A stretch of DNA of 64,000 bases from CAZVNZ01 sp964628515 (GTDB lineage Bacteria; Bacillota; Clostridia; Christensenellales; Christensenellaceae), in assembly GCA_964628515.1 (NCBI GenBank), contig CAZVNZ010000001.1, forward strand, positions 1 to 64,000, given 5' to 3'. This document shows positions 11,833-19,799 of the stretch, in pieces. Both the position numbers and the translations under genes were made by a program. Within the stretch, counting starts at the first letter, position 1. The number at the start of each line of letters is the position of its first letter. Below the pieces are notes generated by a model. That model worked only from the letters and a program-made list of their open reading frames with translations, searched no databases and had not been told where the DNA came from.

Positions 11833-12324
11833 ATGACAGCACAAGGCACAGTTATAAAATTTGGAGATAACATAGATACGGATGTAATTATTCCGGCAAG
11901 ATATTTAAACACCTCCGACCCAAAAGAGCTTGCGGAGCATTGCATGGAAGATATAGACAAAGATTTTGCAGGCAGAGTGCAGGAGGGGGATATTATAGTA
12001 GCGGAAAAAAACTTCGGTTGCGGTTCGTCAAGAGAGCACGCCCCCATTGCCATTAAAGCATGCGGTGTAAGTTGCATTATTGCAGAAAGTTTTGCACGTA
12101 TCTTTTTTAGAAACGCAATAAACATAGGACTTCCCATTTTAGAATGCGAGGACGCCGCCAAAGAAATCAGAAGTCACGATACCGTTAGTGTGGATTTTGA
12201 AACGGGGGTTATTACCAACATCACCACGGGAAGAGTATACAAGGCGACCCCATTTCCACCATTTATACAGGAAATAGTAGAATGTGGGGGGCTTATAGAG
12301 GCGGTTAAAAAAGGAGTGCTGTAA
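11833..12324 (+). CDS. leuD: 3-Isopropylmalate dehydratase, small subunit
   Basis: Swivel-domain partner of LeuC, 163 residues. The conserved [13 protein letters not shown] and [15 protein letters not shown] loops are present, then [22 protein letters not shown] lies upstream of the ATG. It is the last biosynthetic gene of the operon: leuB, which normally follows leuC/leuD, is not in the window. Confidence 0.95.
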   Translation: MTAQGTVIKFGDNIDTDVIIPARYLNTSDPKELAEHCMEDIDKDFAGRVQEGDIIVAEKNFGCGSSREHAPIAIKACGVSCIIAESFARIFFRNAINIGLPILECEDAAKEIRSHDTVSVDFETGVITNITTGRVYKATPFPPFIQEIVECGGLIEAVKKGVL

Positions 12325-12377
12325 ACCTTTGCAGTACCTCTGAAATCATCATCACCATAAAAAAAGGAATGGATTAT

Positions 12378-12923
12378 ATGAACGAACAAGTAAAACAAAT
12401 TGCTGCTCGCATTAAGGAGCTTAGAGAAATTTTAGAAATATCCCCCGAGGAAATTGCAAAAGAAATTAGCATTTCTTTAGAGGAATACAACACCTACGAA
12501 AATGCGCTTGCGGATATTCCAATAGGGGTGCTTTACGGCATTGCCACCCACATGGGTGTGGACGCAACCGTACTGCTAACGGGGGACAGCCCACGTATGG
12601 ACGAGTACACGGTAGTCAGGCAGGGTAAGGGGGTTTTTGTGGAAAGATACGCAGGCTACACCTTTAGCGCCCTTGCCTTTAACTATAAAAACAGAGATAT
12701 GGAGCCTATGATAGTTACAATATCTCCCGAGGACAGCGCAGAATTGGTGTGCCACGAGGGGCAGGAGTTTAACTATGTACTTGAAGGTATTGTAGAAATT
12801 ACCGTAGGGGGCAAAAAAATTCTGCTAAATGCCAACGACAGCATTTATTTTAACCCCGCCCTCCCCCACGGACAACGTGCTGTGGGCGGTAACGCAAAAT
12901 TTTTAACGGTAATAAACGAATAG
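12378..12923 (+). CDS. XRE-family regulator with C-terminal cupin domain
   Basis: N-terminal helix-turn-helix of the XRE/Cro type (about residues 5-60: ARIKELREILEISPEEIAKE) joined to a C-terminal cupin (about 105-180) with CHEGQEFNYVLEG and a late PHG. Such proteins sense a small ligand in the cupin and regulate neighbouring metabolic genes. The frame is open from 12369, but AAGGA is 9 bases before the ATG at 12378, so I use that start (181 residues). It lies 19 bases before an acyl-CoA synthetase, its probable target. A repeated CATCATCACCAT motif precedes it. Confidence 0.86.
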   Translation: MNEQVKQIAARIKELREILEISPEEIAKEISISLEEYNTYENALADIPIGVLYGIATHMGVDATVLLTGDSPRMDEYTVVRQGKGVFVERYAGYTFSALAFNYKNRDMEPMIVTISPEDSAELVCHEGQEFNYVLEGIVEITVGGKKILLNANDSIYFNPALPHGQRAVGGNAKFLTVINE

Positions 12924-12942
12924 AAAGGAAATCAACAGTAAA

Positions 12943-14595
12943 ATGTTAATGAATAAATACTTACCCAAAACAGAGTTTGAAAGCTACGAGGATTTTAAAG
13001 AAAACTATAAATTAAATATACCCAAAGACTTTAATTTTGCCTACGATATTGTGGACGAATGGGCAAAAATAGAAGAAAACAAGTTAGCCCTTGTATGGTG
13101 CGACGACGATGCTAACGAAAAACGCTACACCTTTAAAGACATTAAAAAATACAGCGATAAAGCGGCAAATATGTTTTTAAGTTTAGGCATAACCAAGGGA
13201 GATACCGTTATGCTAATGCTAAAACAGCGTGCGGAAGTTTGGTTTTTTATGGTAGCGCTCCACAAAATTGGGGCAATTTGCATACCGGCAACCTATCAGC
13301 TTACCCCAAAGGATATTGAGTACCGTTGTAACGCCGCCGAAATTAAGCTTATTTGCACGGTGGACGAGGAGGAAATTCTTGAGCATATAGAGCTTGCAAA
13401 GGACAAATGCCCCACATTAAAAAACATTGGTGTGGTGGGGGAAAACTGTGGCGGTTATTTAAATTTACGTGAAATGCTTAAACAAGCGGACGAAAACTTT
13501 ACAAGCCTAAAGGGCAGTATTACAAGTAAAGACCCTATGCTTATTTATTTTTCCTCCGGCACTACGGGTATGCCAAAAATGGTTTTGCATAACTACGAAT
13601 ACCCTTTAGGGCATATAGTTACGGCAAAATACTGGCAAAAGGTGGAGGAAAACGGCTTGCATCTAACCGTTTCGGACAGTGGTTGGGCAAAATTCGGTTG
13701 GGGCAAAATATACGGGCAATGGATTTGCGGAGCGGTAATAGTAGCTTACGATACAGAAAAATTTGTACCCGTAAAAATGCTTGAAACCATACACCGCCTA
13801 AAGCTTACAACCTTTTGTGCACCCCCCACCATATACCGCTTTTTAATTAAAGAGGATTTATCTAACTACGATTTTTCCACCATTAAACACGCAGGTATAG
13901 CAGGCGAGCCACTAAACCCCGAGGTGTTTAATAAGTTTTACGAGCTTACCGGCTTAAAGTTAGCCGAGGGCTTTGGGCAGTCCGAAACAAGTGTGCTTAT
14001 AGGCAACTATGAGTGGTTTGATGTTAAACCGGGCTCTACGGGCAAGCCCTCCCCCCTTTACGATGTGGATATTGTGGACGAAAACGGCGTTTCCTGCGAG
14101 GACGGTATTGTAGGTAGCATAGTAGTAAAAAACACGAATATTTCCCACCCCACAGGGCTGTTTCAAGAATATTACAAAGATGCCGAGGCAAACGCAAAAG
14201 CCTGGAAGGACGGCACCTACAACACAGGAGACACCGCCTGGAGAGATGCGCAGGGCTACTACTGGTTTGTGGGCAGAAACGACGACGTTATTAAATGCTC
14301 CGGCTACCGCATAGGGCCTTTTGAGGTGGAAAGCGCACTACTAACCCACCCAAGTGTGCTTGAATGTGCAATAACCGCCGTACCCGATGCGGTAAGAGGG
14401 CAGGTGGTTAAAGCAACAATAGTGCTTGCTAAAGGCTATACGCCAAGCGAAGAGCTTAAAAAGGAGTTGCAAAACCACGTAAAAGTAACTACTGCACCCT
14501 ATAAATATCCACGGGTGGTGGAGTTTGTGGCAGAGCTTCCCAAAACCATAAGCGGAAAGATTAAACGTGCGCAAATAAGGAATTCGGATAAATGA
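12943..14595 (+). CDS. AMP-dependent acyl-CoA synthetase (ACS/MACS type)
   Basis: Activates a carboxylic acid to its acyl-CoA through an acyl-adenylate. Seen are the P-loop YFSSGTTGMPKMV, GFGQSETSVL, the YNTGDTAWRD motif, the hinge GRNDDVIKCSGYRIGPFEVE and the C-terminal catalytic lysine in PKTISGKIKR. At 550 residues it resembles medium- or branched-chain synthetases more than the roughly 650-residue Acs. Substrate unknown. The cupin regulator precedes it and small transporters follow with a 4-base overlap. With the ilv-leu operon just upstream, branched short acids are a possible substrate; this is inference only. Confidence 0.9.
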   Translation: MLMNKYLPKTEFESYEDFKENYKLNIPKDFNFAYDIVDEWAKIEENKLALVWCDDDANEKRYTFKDIKKYSDKAANMFLSLGITKGDTVMLMLKQRAEVWFFMVALHKIGAICIPATYQLTPKDIEYRCNAAEIKLICTVDEEEILEHIELAKDKCPTLKNIGVVGENCGGYLNLREMLKQADENFTSLKGSITSKDPMLIYFSSGTTGMPKMVLHNYEYPLGHIVTAKYWQKVEENGLHLTVSDSGWAKFGWGKIYGQWICGAVIVAYDTEKFVPVKMLETIHRLKLTTFCAPPTIYRFLIKEDLSNYDFSTIKHAGIAGEPLNPEVFNKFYELTGLKLAEGFGQSETSVLIGNYEWFDVKPGSTGKPSPLYDVDIVDENGVSCEDGIVGSIVVKNTNISHPTGLFQEYYKDAEANAKAWKDGTYNTGDTAWRDAQGYYWFVGRNDDVIKCSGYRIGPFEVESALLTHPSVLECAITAVPDAVRGQVVKATIVLAKGYTPSEELKKELQNHVKVTTAPYKYPRVVEFVAELPKTISGKIKRAQIRNSDK

Positions 14596-14951
14596 AAGGC
14601 AACCTAAAAAAAGGCATTGTGTTAATAATAATATCTGCCCTACTGGTAACGGTGGGGCAGTTATGTTGGAAAATGTCTGCCCAAGGTATTTGGTATTTGA
14701 TAATAGGCTTTGTGCTGTACGCATTAGGCGCTCTTAGTATGATAGTCGCCTTTAGATACGGAGAGCTGTCCGTACTGCACCCCATGCTTAGTGTATCTTA
14801 CATTTTAGCTGTAATAGTGGGCTATTTTGTCCTAAACGAGGGGATAAACGCCTACAAATTAATAGGGGTGGCAAGTGTAATTACAGGCATGGTATTTTTA
14901 GGGCTTTCCTCAAAAGCAAACTCCGCAAATAAGGGGGAGGCAGGGCAATGA
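14592..14951 (+). CDS. Small DMT-superfamily (EamA/SMR-like) membrane protein, first half
   Basis: A protein of 119 residues with four predicted membrane helices (about 8-27, 33-52, 60-78, 83-102). It is half the size of an EamA transporter, as in SMR-type or ArnE/ArnF-type half transporters. The pattern SVLHPMLSVSYILAVIVGYFV resembles the EamA repeat. It starts on the ATGA overlap with the synthetase stop and overlaps the next gene the same way, so the two proteins are probably made together as a heterodimer. The substrate could be the acid or a product of the synthetase upstream; this is not shown. Confidence 0.75.
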   Translation: MKGNLKKGIVLIIISALLVTVGQLCWKMSAQGIWYLIIGFVLYALGALSMIVAFRYGELSVLHPMLSVSYILAVIVGYFVLNEGINAYKLIGVASVITGMVFLGLSSKANSANKGEAGQ

Positions 14952-15322
14952 ACAACGCATTTATAATAATATTATCCGTAGTTTTAATGACAATGCTTGG
15001 CTCTTTAGGTGCGGTTTGCTTTAAAAAAACCTCTGTTTCGGGTGGTGAGCAAGGTGGAAGTATATTCTTACTGCTTAAAGACAAATGGTTTTACTTAGGC
15101 GCCTTGCTTTACGTTAGCGGAGCGGTTTTCAACATTATTGCCTTGCGGTTTTTGGATTACTCCGTGGTACTGCCCCTCTCTTCCATTACATATTTATGGA
15201 CGATATTTTTCTCCTACAAATTTTTTAAAGAGGAAATAAACAAATACAAAATTATTGCTATTTGCTTTATTATTTTTGGCGTGGTGATGTTGATGCTGGG
15301 CAACCAAAGTCAGCTTTACTAA
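14948..15322 (+). CDS. Small DMT-superfamily (EamA/SMR-like) membrane protein, second half
   Basis: A protein of 124 residues, again with four predicted membrane helices and the EamA-like stretch VVLPLSSITYLWTIFFSY. It overlaps the preceding half transporter by 4 bases (ATGA). It ends one base before the stop of the convergent radC-like gene, leaving no room for a separate terminator. The function of the pair is not recognisable beyond the family. Confidence 0.75.
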   Translation: MNNAFIIILSVVLMTMLGSLGAVCFKKTSVSGGEQGGSIFLLLKDKWFYLGALLYVSGAVFNIIALRFLDYSVVLPLSSITYLWTIFFSYKFFKEEINKYKIIAICFIIFGVVMLMLGNQSQLY

Positions 15323-15323
15323 G

Positions 15324-16061
15324 CTATTTTTTGTACTTGTACAAGGGGGAGCTGTACTGTGCGGCTTTAATTTCTTCTATGGGAAACTCCGCCTTTAGCA
15401 GCTTTTGAACGGAAAAACTGAAAAAATCCTCCTCCGCCACTATAATATGGTCTGCAAAGCCTATGCCAAGCAGGTTTAACCCGTCGCAAATTTTTAGGGT
15501 TAGGGCAATATCCTCATCTGAAGGCACGGCTACTCCCCCCGGGTGATTGTGGGCAATAATAACGTATGCGGCGGCATTTCTAATAGCGATTTCCGCCACC
15601 GCCTTAACGCTTATTGTAATGGTATCCACACTACTGCTACTTATGGATTTATACGCCTGCACGTTATAGCTTTTATCTAAGCAAATTACAAAAAGCTCTT
15701 CGTAGGGCTTGCCCTTAAGCAAGGCGCAAGCGTAATTTATAGCATCCTCCACCCCTAAAATACTAACCTTTTCTTTATTGCCGGCTATCCAAAAGGTGCG
15801 TGCAACCTCGCTTGTTAGTTTAATTAAGGTTGCGCTGTACATCCCCATACCCTCAACCTGTGCAATATCCGTAATGTCTGCGCTTAGCACCTTAGCTAAG
15901 CTACCAAACCTTTTTATTAAACTGTGAGCAATTTCGTTGGTGTCCTTTCTTGGTATGGCATAAAAGAGTAGTAGCTCTAAAATTTGGTGCTCCTCAAACT
16001 CTTTTAAACTTTGGGCGGTTGCAAACCTTTGTCTTAATCTTTGTCTGTGACCTTCGTGCAT
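15324..16061 (-). CDS. radC: RadC family protein (JAB/MPN domain)
   Basis: N-terminal helix-hairpin-helix-like region followed by the JAMM metal motif AHNHPGGVAVPSDEDI (HxHP...SxxD). Length and layout fit RadC/YeeS-type proteins, whose role in repair or recombination is still unclear despite the name. The frame is open to 16097, but AGGAG lies 5 bases before the ATG at 16061, giving MHEGHRQRLRQRF, the usual RadC start (245 residues). It is convergent with the transporter pair. Confidence 0.9.
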   Translation of the reverse strand: MHEGHRQRLRQRFATAQSLKEFEEHQILELLLFYAIPRKDTNEIAHSLIKRFGSLAKVLSADITDIAQVEGMGMYSATLIKLTSEVARTFWIAGNKEKVSILGVEDAINYACALLKGKPYEELFVICLDKSYNVQAYKSISSSSVDTITISVKAVAEIAIRNAAAYVIIAHNHPGGVAVPSDEDIALTLKICDGLNLLGIGFADHIIVAEEDFFSFSVQKLLKAEFPIEEIKAAQYSSPLYKYKK

Positions 16062-16331
16062 ATCCTCTCCTACTTTACATTTACCGCTAAAATGCAACGG
16101 TAAGCATTGGTATTATATTGATATTGTTACATATATTATAAAAAAAAATTCTAAAAAAGTATATATATTATTGACATAATTTGTTATAATATAATTTGCT
16201 AAACTTTTTATAGGATTGCACAGGCAATTACGGCATAAAAAAGAAGCACAAATATACGGCGATACAGCCAATAATAAGTGCTGTTAATACAAACGGCAGT
16301 AAAGCGGACAGTAGATGGAGATTGCAAAAAT

Positions 16332-17744
16332 ATGTTAAACTTTTCTTTATTTTCTCGTAAGAAAGACATGGTTAAATCCTTACAGGAGTTAATAAAAATA
16401 AAAAGCGTTAAAGACACCCCAAAACCCAATATGCCCTACGGCAAAGGGATTGCCGATGCCATGATGTATGCTACAAATCTTGCGGAAAGTATGGATTTTG
16501 ATAGCGTAAATATGTATTCCAACATATCGTACATAGAATATGGCGAGGGGGAGGAAGAATTTGCCATTTTGGTGCATTTAGATGTAGTGCCCGAGGGAGA
16601 AGGGTGGACAAAACCGGCTTTTGAAGGGGTATACGAGGACGGCAAGGTGTATGGCAGAGGGGCAATAGACAATAAAGGCCCTTTTATTGCGGCACTTTAT
16701 GCCTTAGATGCCATTAAGGAAAACTGCATCAACTTAAATAAAAAGGTTAAGATAATTATAGGGTGCGACGAAGAAAGCGGTTGGAGCGACATTGACTTTT
16801 ACAAAAAAAACGTGGGTAAAATGCCTGATATGGCAATTTCCCCCGACGGAGAGTTCCCTATTATAAACTTTGAAAAAGGGCTTGCGCAATTCGAGCTTTT
16901 AAAAGAATACAACACGGATACCAGCCTGCACGGCGTGGAAATATTGGAAATAAACGGCGGAGACAGAGTAAATGTAGTGCCAAACCTATGCGTTTGCACC
17001 CTAAAGGGCAACATAGAGCCACTCTACGAATTAGCCGAGCTTTTTAACGAAAGTGCTAAATCTAAAGTAGAAATACAGCAAACGGAAATAGGGTGCATAC
17101 TAACCACAAAGGGTGTTGCCGCCCATGGCTCCAAACCGCAAAACGGCATTAATGCTGTTGCATACATGATTATGTTTTTAAGTATGCTCCCCCTTAAAAA
17201 GAATTATTTAAGCGAGGGTGTGTATACCATAGCAAAGGAAATTGCTTTGCAAACGGATGGGGAAAAATTAGGCATTGCCTGCAAAGACAATATGGGCGAG
17301 CTTACCCTAAACATAGGCTATATAAAAACGGAAAACAACGTAGTAAAGGTGGGGCTGGATATTAGATTTCCAAATGCCACCAATTACAACGAAATTATAA
17401 CCAAGCTAAAAGAAAACCTAAAGGGCTTTGATGTTAAAACAAAGTTTGAGTTGTCCTCTCATTATGTACCGGAGGATTCCCCCCTTGTGGTTGGGCTTAA
17501 AAAGGCATACGAGGAGGTAGTGGGAGAGGACGCCTATTGTATTTCCATAGGTGGCGCAACCTATGCCCGTGCTTTTGAAAACTCGGTAGCATTCGGCGCA
17601 CTTTTTCCGGGAGAGGAAGGCAGAGAGCATCAAGGGGACGAGTATATTGATGCAGACAGCCTTGTAAAATTAGCGGACGTGCTTGCAAACGCAATAGTAG
17701 TGCTGTGCGGAGACGGCAAGCATATAGAAAAATGTAACAGATAA
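16332..17744 (+). CDS. M20 family dipeptidase, PepV type
   Basis: Zinc-dependent dipeptidase that frees amino acids from imported dipeptides. Metal and catalytic motifs: LVHLDVVPEGEGW, YGRGAIDNKGP, GCDEESGWSD and SPDGEFP, with the dimerisation lid in the middle and a late GGATYAR near the C-terminus. The frame is open from 16278; the ATG at 16332 (470 residues) has GGAG upstream at long spacing, and a second ATG at 16368 is also possible. The 270 bases upstream are AT-rich, with a TTGACA and a TATAAT too close together to call a promoter. alaS follows 26 bases later. Confidence 0.9.
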   Translation: MLNFSLFSRKKDMVKSLQELIKIKSVKDTPKPNMPYGKGIADAMMYATNLAESMDFDSVNMYSNISYIEYGEGEEEFAILVHLDVVPEGEGWTKPAFEGVYEDGKVYGRGAIDNKGPFIAALYALDAIKENCINLNKKVKIIIGCDEESGWSDIDFYKKNVGKMPDMAISPDGEFPIINFEKGLAQFELLKEYNTDTSLHGVEILEINGGDRVNVVPNLCVCTLKGNIEPLYELAELFNESAKSKVEIQQTEIGCILTTKGVAAHGSKPQNGINAVAYMIMFLSMLPLKKNYLSEGVYTIAKEIALQTDGEKLGIACKDNMGELTLNIGYIKTENNVVKVGLDIRFPNATNYNEIITKLKENLKGFDVKTKFELSSHYVPEDSPLVVGLKKAYEEVVGEDAYCISIGGATYARAFENSVAFGALFPGEEGREHQGDEYIDADSLVKLADVLANAIVVLCGDGKHIEKCNR

Positions 17745-17770
17745 CAATATTATTTTAAACGAGGTAATAG

Positions 17771-19555
17771 ATGAAGAACTTAAACAGCGACCAACTAAGA
17801 CAAATGTTTTTGGATTTTTTTAAGGAAAAGGGGCATAGCATTATTAAAAGTGCATCGCTAATTCCGGAAAACGATCCTACTGTATTATTTACAACGGCAG
17901 GTATGCACCCACTCGTACCCTATTTGTTAGGGGAAAAACACCCAAGCGGTGTGCGCCTTGTAGATGTGCAAAAATGCGTAAGAACAGGGGATATTGACGA
18001 AGTGGGGGACGAATCTCATTGCACTTTTTTTGAGATGCTGGGTAATTGGTCTTTAGGCGATTACTTTAAGTTAGAGGCAATTTCTTGGAGTTTTGAGTTT
18101 TTAACCTCGGAAAAATGGTTGGGCATAGAAAAAGACAAGCTGTACTTTACCTGTTTTGAGGGGGACGCAGATGCCCCAAAAGACGACTACTCCTACAATG
18201 CGTGGAGAGGTTTGGGTGTGGAGGACAGCCACATATTCTTTTTGCCCAAAAAGCATAACTGGTGGGGGCCGGCAGGGCTTACAGGCCCGTGTGGTCCGGA
18301 TAGCGAAATGTTTATAGATACAGGCAAGGAAAAATGTAGCGAGGGTTGCAACCCTTCTTGCAGTTGCGGTAAATACTTAGAAATTTGGAACGATGTATTT
18401 ATGGAATACAACAAACAGCAGGACGGCACATTTATACCTTTGGCACAAAAAAATGTAGATACGGGCATGGGCTTAGACAGGACGATAGCCATACTTCAAG
18501 GGAAAAAATCCGTATACGATACAGATGTATTTGCCCCCGTTATTAAAGAAATAGAGGCGTTAAGCGGTAAAAGCTACGAAAAGGCGGACGAGGAAACAAG
18601 GCGGTTTTTCAGAATAGTTGCAGACCACATGCGTTGCGCCACCTTTATGATAGGCGACGAGCGGGGCATTACCCCCTCAAATGTAGACCAAGGCTATGTG
18701 CTTAGGAGACTGCTACGCCGTGCCATTCGTTTTTCTATGAAGTTAGACATCCAAAAAGGCAATATTTCTAAAATCGCAAAAAGGGTTATAGATAAATATT
18801 CCCATTATTATACAGAGCTTAGCGATAACGAGGCAAAAATTTTAAGCGAAATAGACAAAGAGGAAGAACGCTTTGCAAAAACGGTTACCCAAGGGCTAAA
18901 GGAGTTTGATAAACTTAAAATAGAGGGGGACTTAATAGACGGCAAAAGCGCCTTTAGGTTGTACGATACCTTTGGTTTCCCCATAGAGTTTACTTTGGAA
19001 TTAGCAGCCGAGCGTGGGCTTAAAGTGGATACCGAGGGCTTTAACAAGGCTTTTTTGCAACACCAAGCACTATCTGCCGCAGGGGCGGAACAACGGTTTG
19101 CAGGCGGACTTGCAGACACAGGGGAACAAACGGCAAAACTCCATACCGCAACTCACCTACTAAATGCGGCACTTAGGAAGATACTTAGCGAGGATATAAG
19201 CCAAAAAGGTTCTAACATTACAGCGGAGAGGCTACGCTTTGATTTTAACTTCGACAGAAAAATAGAAAGAGAGGAGTTAGACAAGTTAGAGGCATATGTA
19301 AACGAGGCAATAGGCAAGGGTATAGACATAGTAGTAGAAGAAATGACGGTGGACGAAGCAAAGGCACAAGGTGCACAAGGTGTGTTTGAATCCAAATACG
19401 GCGAGCTTGTAAAGGTGTACACCATAGAGGGTTACTCTAAAGAAATATGCGGAGGTCCACATGCAAAAAACACCAAAGAGTTAGGCACTTTTAAAATTAA
19501 GAAGGAGCAAAGCAGTTCTGCCGGTGTAAGACGCATAAAAGGTGTACTTTTATAA
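17771..19555 (+). CDS. alaS: Alanyl-tRNA synthetase, short form
   Basis: Attaches alanine to tRNA-Ala. The class II core is intact (TTAGMHPLVPYLLG, CFEMLGNWSLGDYFK-like FFEMLGNWSLGDYF, DTGMGLDRT) and so is the editing site (HTATH and CGGPH, the four zinc ligands). The protein has only 594 residues against about 870 in the family. It stops right after AGVRRIKG, so the coiled coil and C-Ala domain are missing. The beta-barrel usually found between core and editing domain, with its TPFYAESGGQ motif, is also absent: residue runs go straight from the core to HTATHLL. A terminator 11 bases downstream argues against a recent frameshift. Confidence 0.93.
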   Translation: MKNLNSDQLRQMFLDFFKEKGHSIIKSASLIPENDPTVLFTTAGMHPLVPYLLGEKHPSGVRLVDVQKCVRTGDIDEVGDESHCTFFEMLGNWSLGDYFKLEAISWSFEFLTSEKWLGIEKDKLYFTCFEGDADAPKDDYSYNAWRGLGVEDSHIFFLPKKHNWWGPAGLTGPCGPDSEMFIDTGKEKCSEGCNPSCSCGKYLEIWNDVFMEYNKQQDGTFIPLAQKNVDTGMGLDRTIAILQGKKSVYDTDVFAPVIKEIEALSGKSYEKADEETRRFFRIVADHMRCATFMIGDERGITPSNVDQGYVLRRLLRRAIRFSMKLDIQKGNISKIAKRVIDKYSHYYTELSDNEAKILSEIDKEEERFAKTVTQGLKEFDKLKIEGDLIDGKSAFRLYDTFGFPIEFTLELAAERGLKVDTEGFNKAFLQHQALSAAGAEQRFAGGLADTGEQTAKLHTATHLLNAALRKILSEDISQKGSNITAERLRFDFNFDRKIEREELDKLEAYVNEAIGKGIDIVVEEMTVDEAKAQGAQGVFESKYGELVKVYTIEGYSKEICGGPHAKNTKELGTFKIKKEQSSSAGVRRIKGVLL

Positions 19556-19566
19556 AACCATATACG

Positions 19567-19600
19567 AAGGAATTAATTAAGAGTTAATTCCTTTTATTTT
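19567..19600 (+). terminator. Rho-independent terminator of pepV-alaS
   Basis: AAGGAATTAA (19567-19576) pairs perfectly with TTAATTCCTT (19584-19593) around a 7-base loop, followed by TTATTTTT. It lies 11 bases after the short alaS. Confidence 0.88.
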
Positions 19601-19638
19601 TGGGGATATACATACGTATACATTAATTTTTATCATTA

Positions 19639-19740
19639 TAGCAACATAATTTATATTGTTCGCTTTGCGAACAGCATTAATGTAGCTATATGTTCATTTT
19701 ATACCAAAAGTTACTGCATAACTTTTGACAAAATGCTATA
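19639..19740 (+). repeat. Structured intergenic repeat, single 102-bp copy
   Basis: Single copy of the family also present in three tandem copies at 52886-53191. It begins TAGCAAC and ends AAATGCTATA, so its ends are inverted (TATAGCA/TGCTATA), extended by flanking TATCATTA and TAATGATA. Inside are two hairpins, TGTTCGC-TTT-GCGAACA and AAAAGTTA-CTGCA-TAACTTTT. The 3' end contains TTGACA (19725-19730). The element ends 60 bases before mtlD in sense orientation. No coding capacity conserved across copies. Confidence 0.9.
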
Positions 19741-19799
19741 TAATGATAATAGTTTAGCGGGCAAAAAATAAGTTTATAATTAAAAAACAGAGGTGGACA

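Noticed and set aside
17745..17770. T-box before alaS
   Set aside because: Only 26 bases separate pepV and alaS, with no room for a T-box, and none is seen before pepV.
19556..19799. Lost C-terminal domain of alaS in another frame
   Set aside because: The region holds a terminator and the repeat element; no C-Ala-like sequence in any frame.
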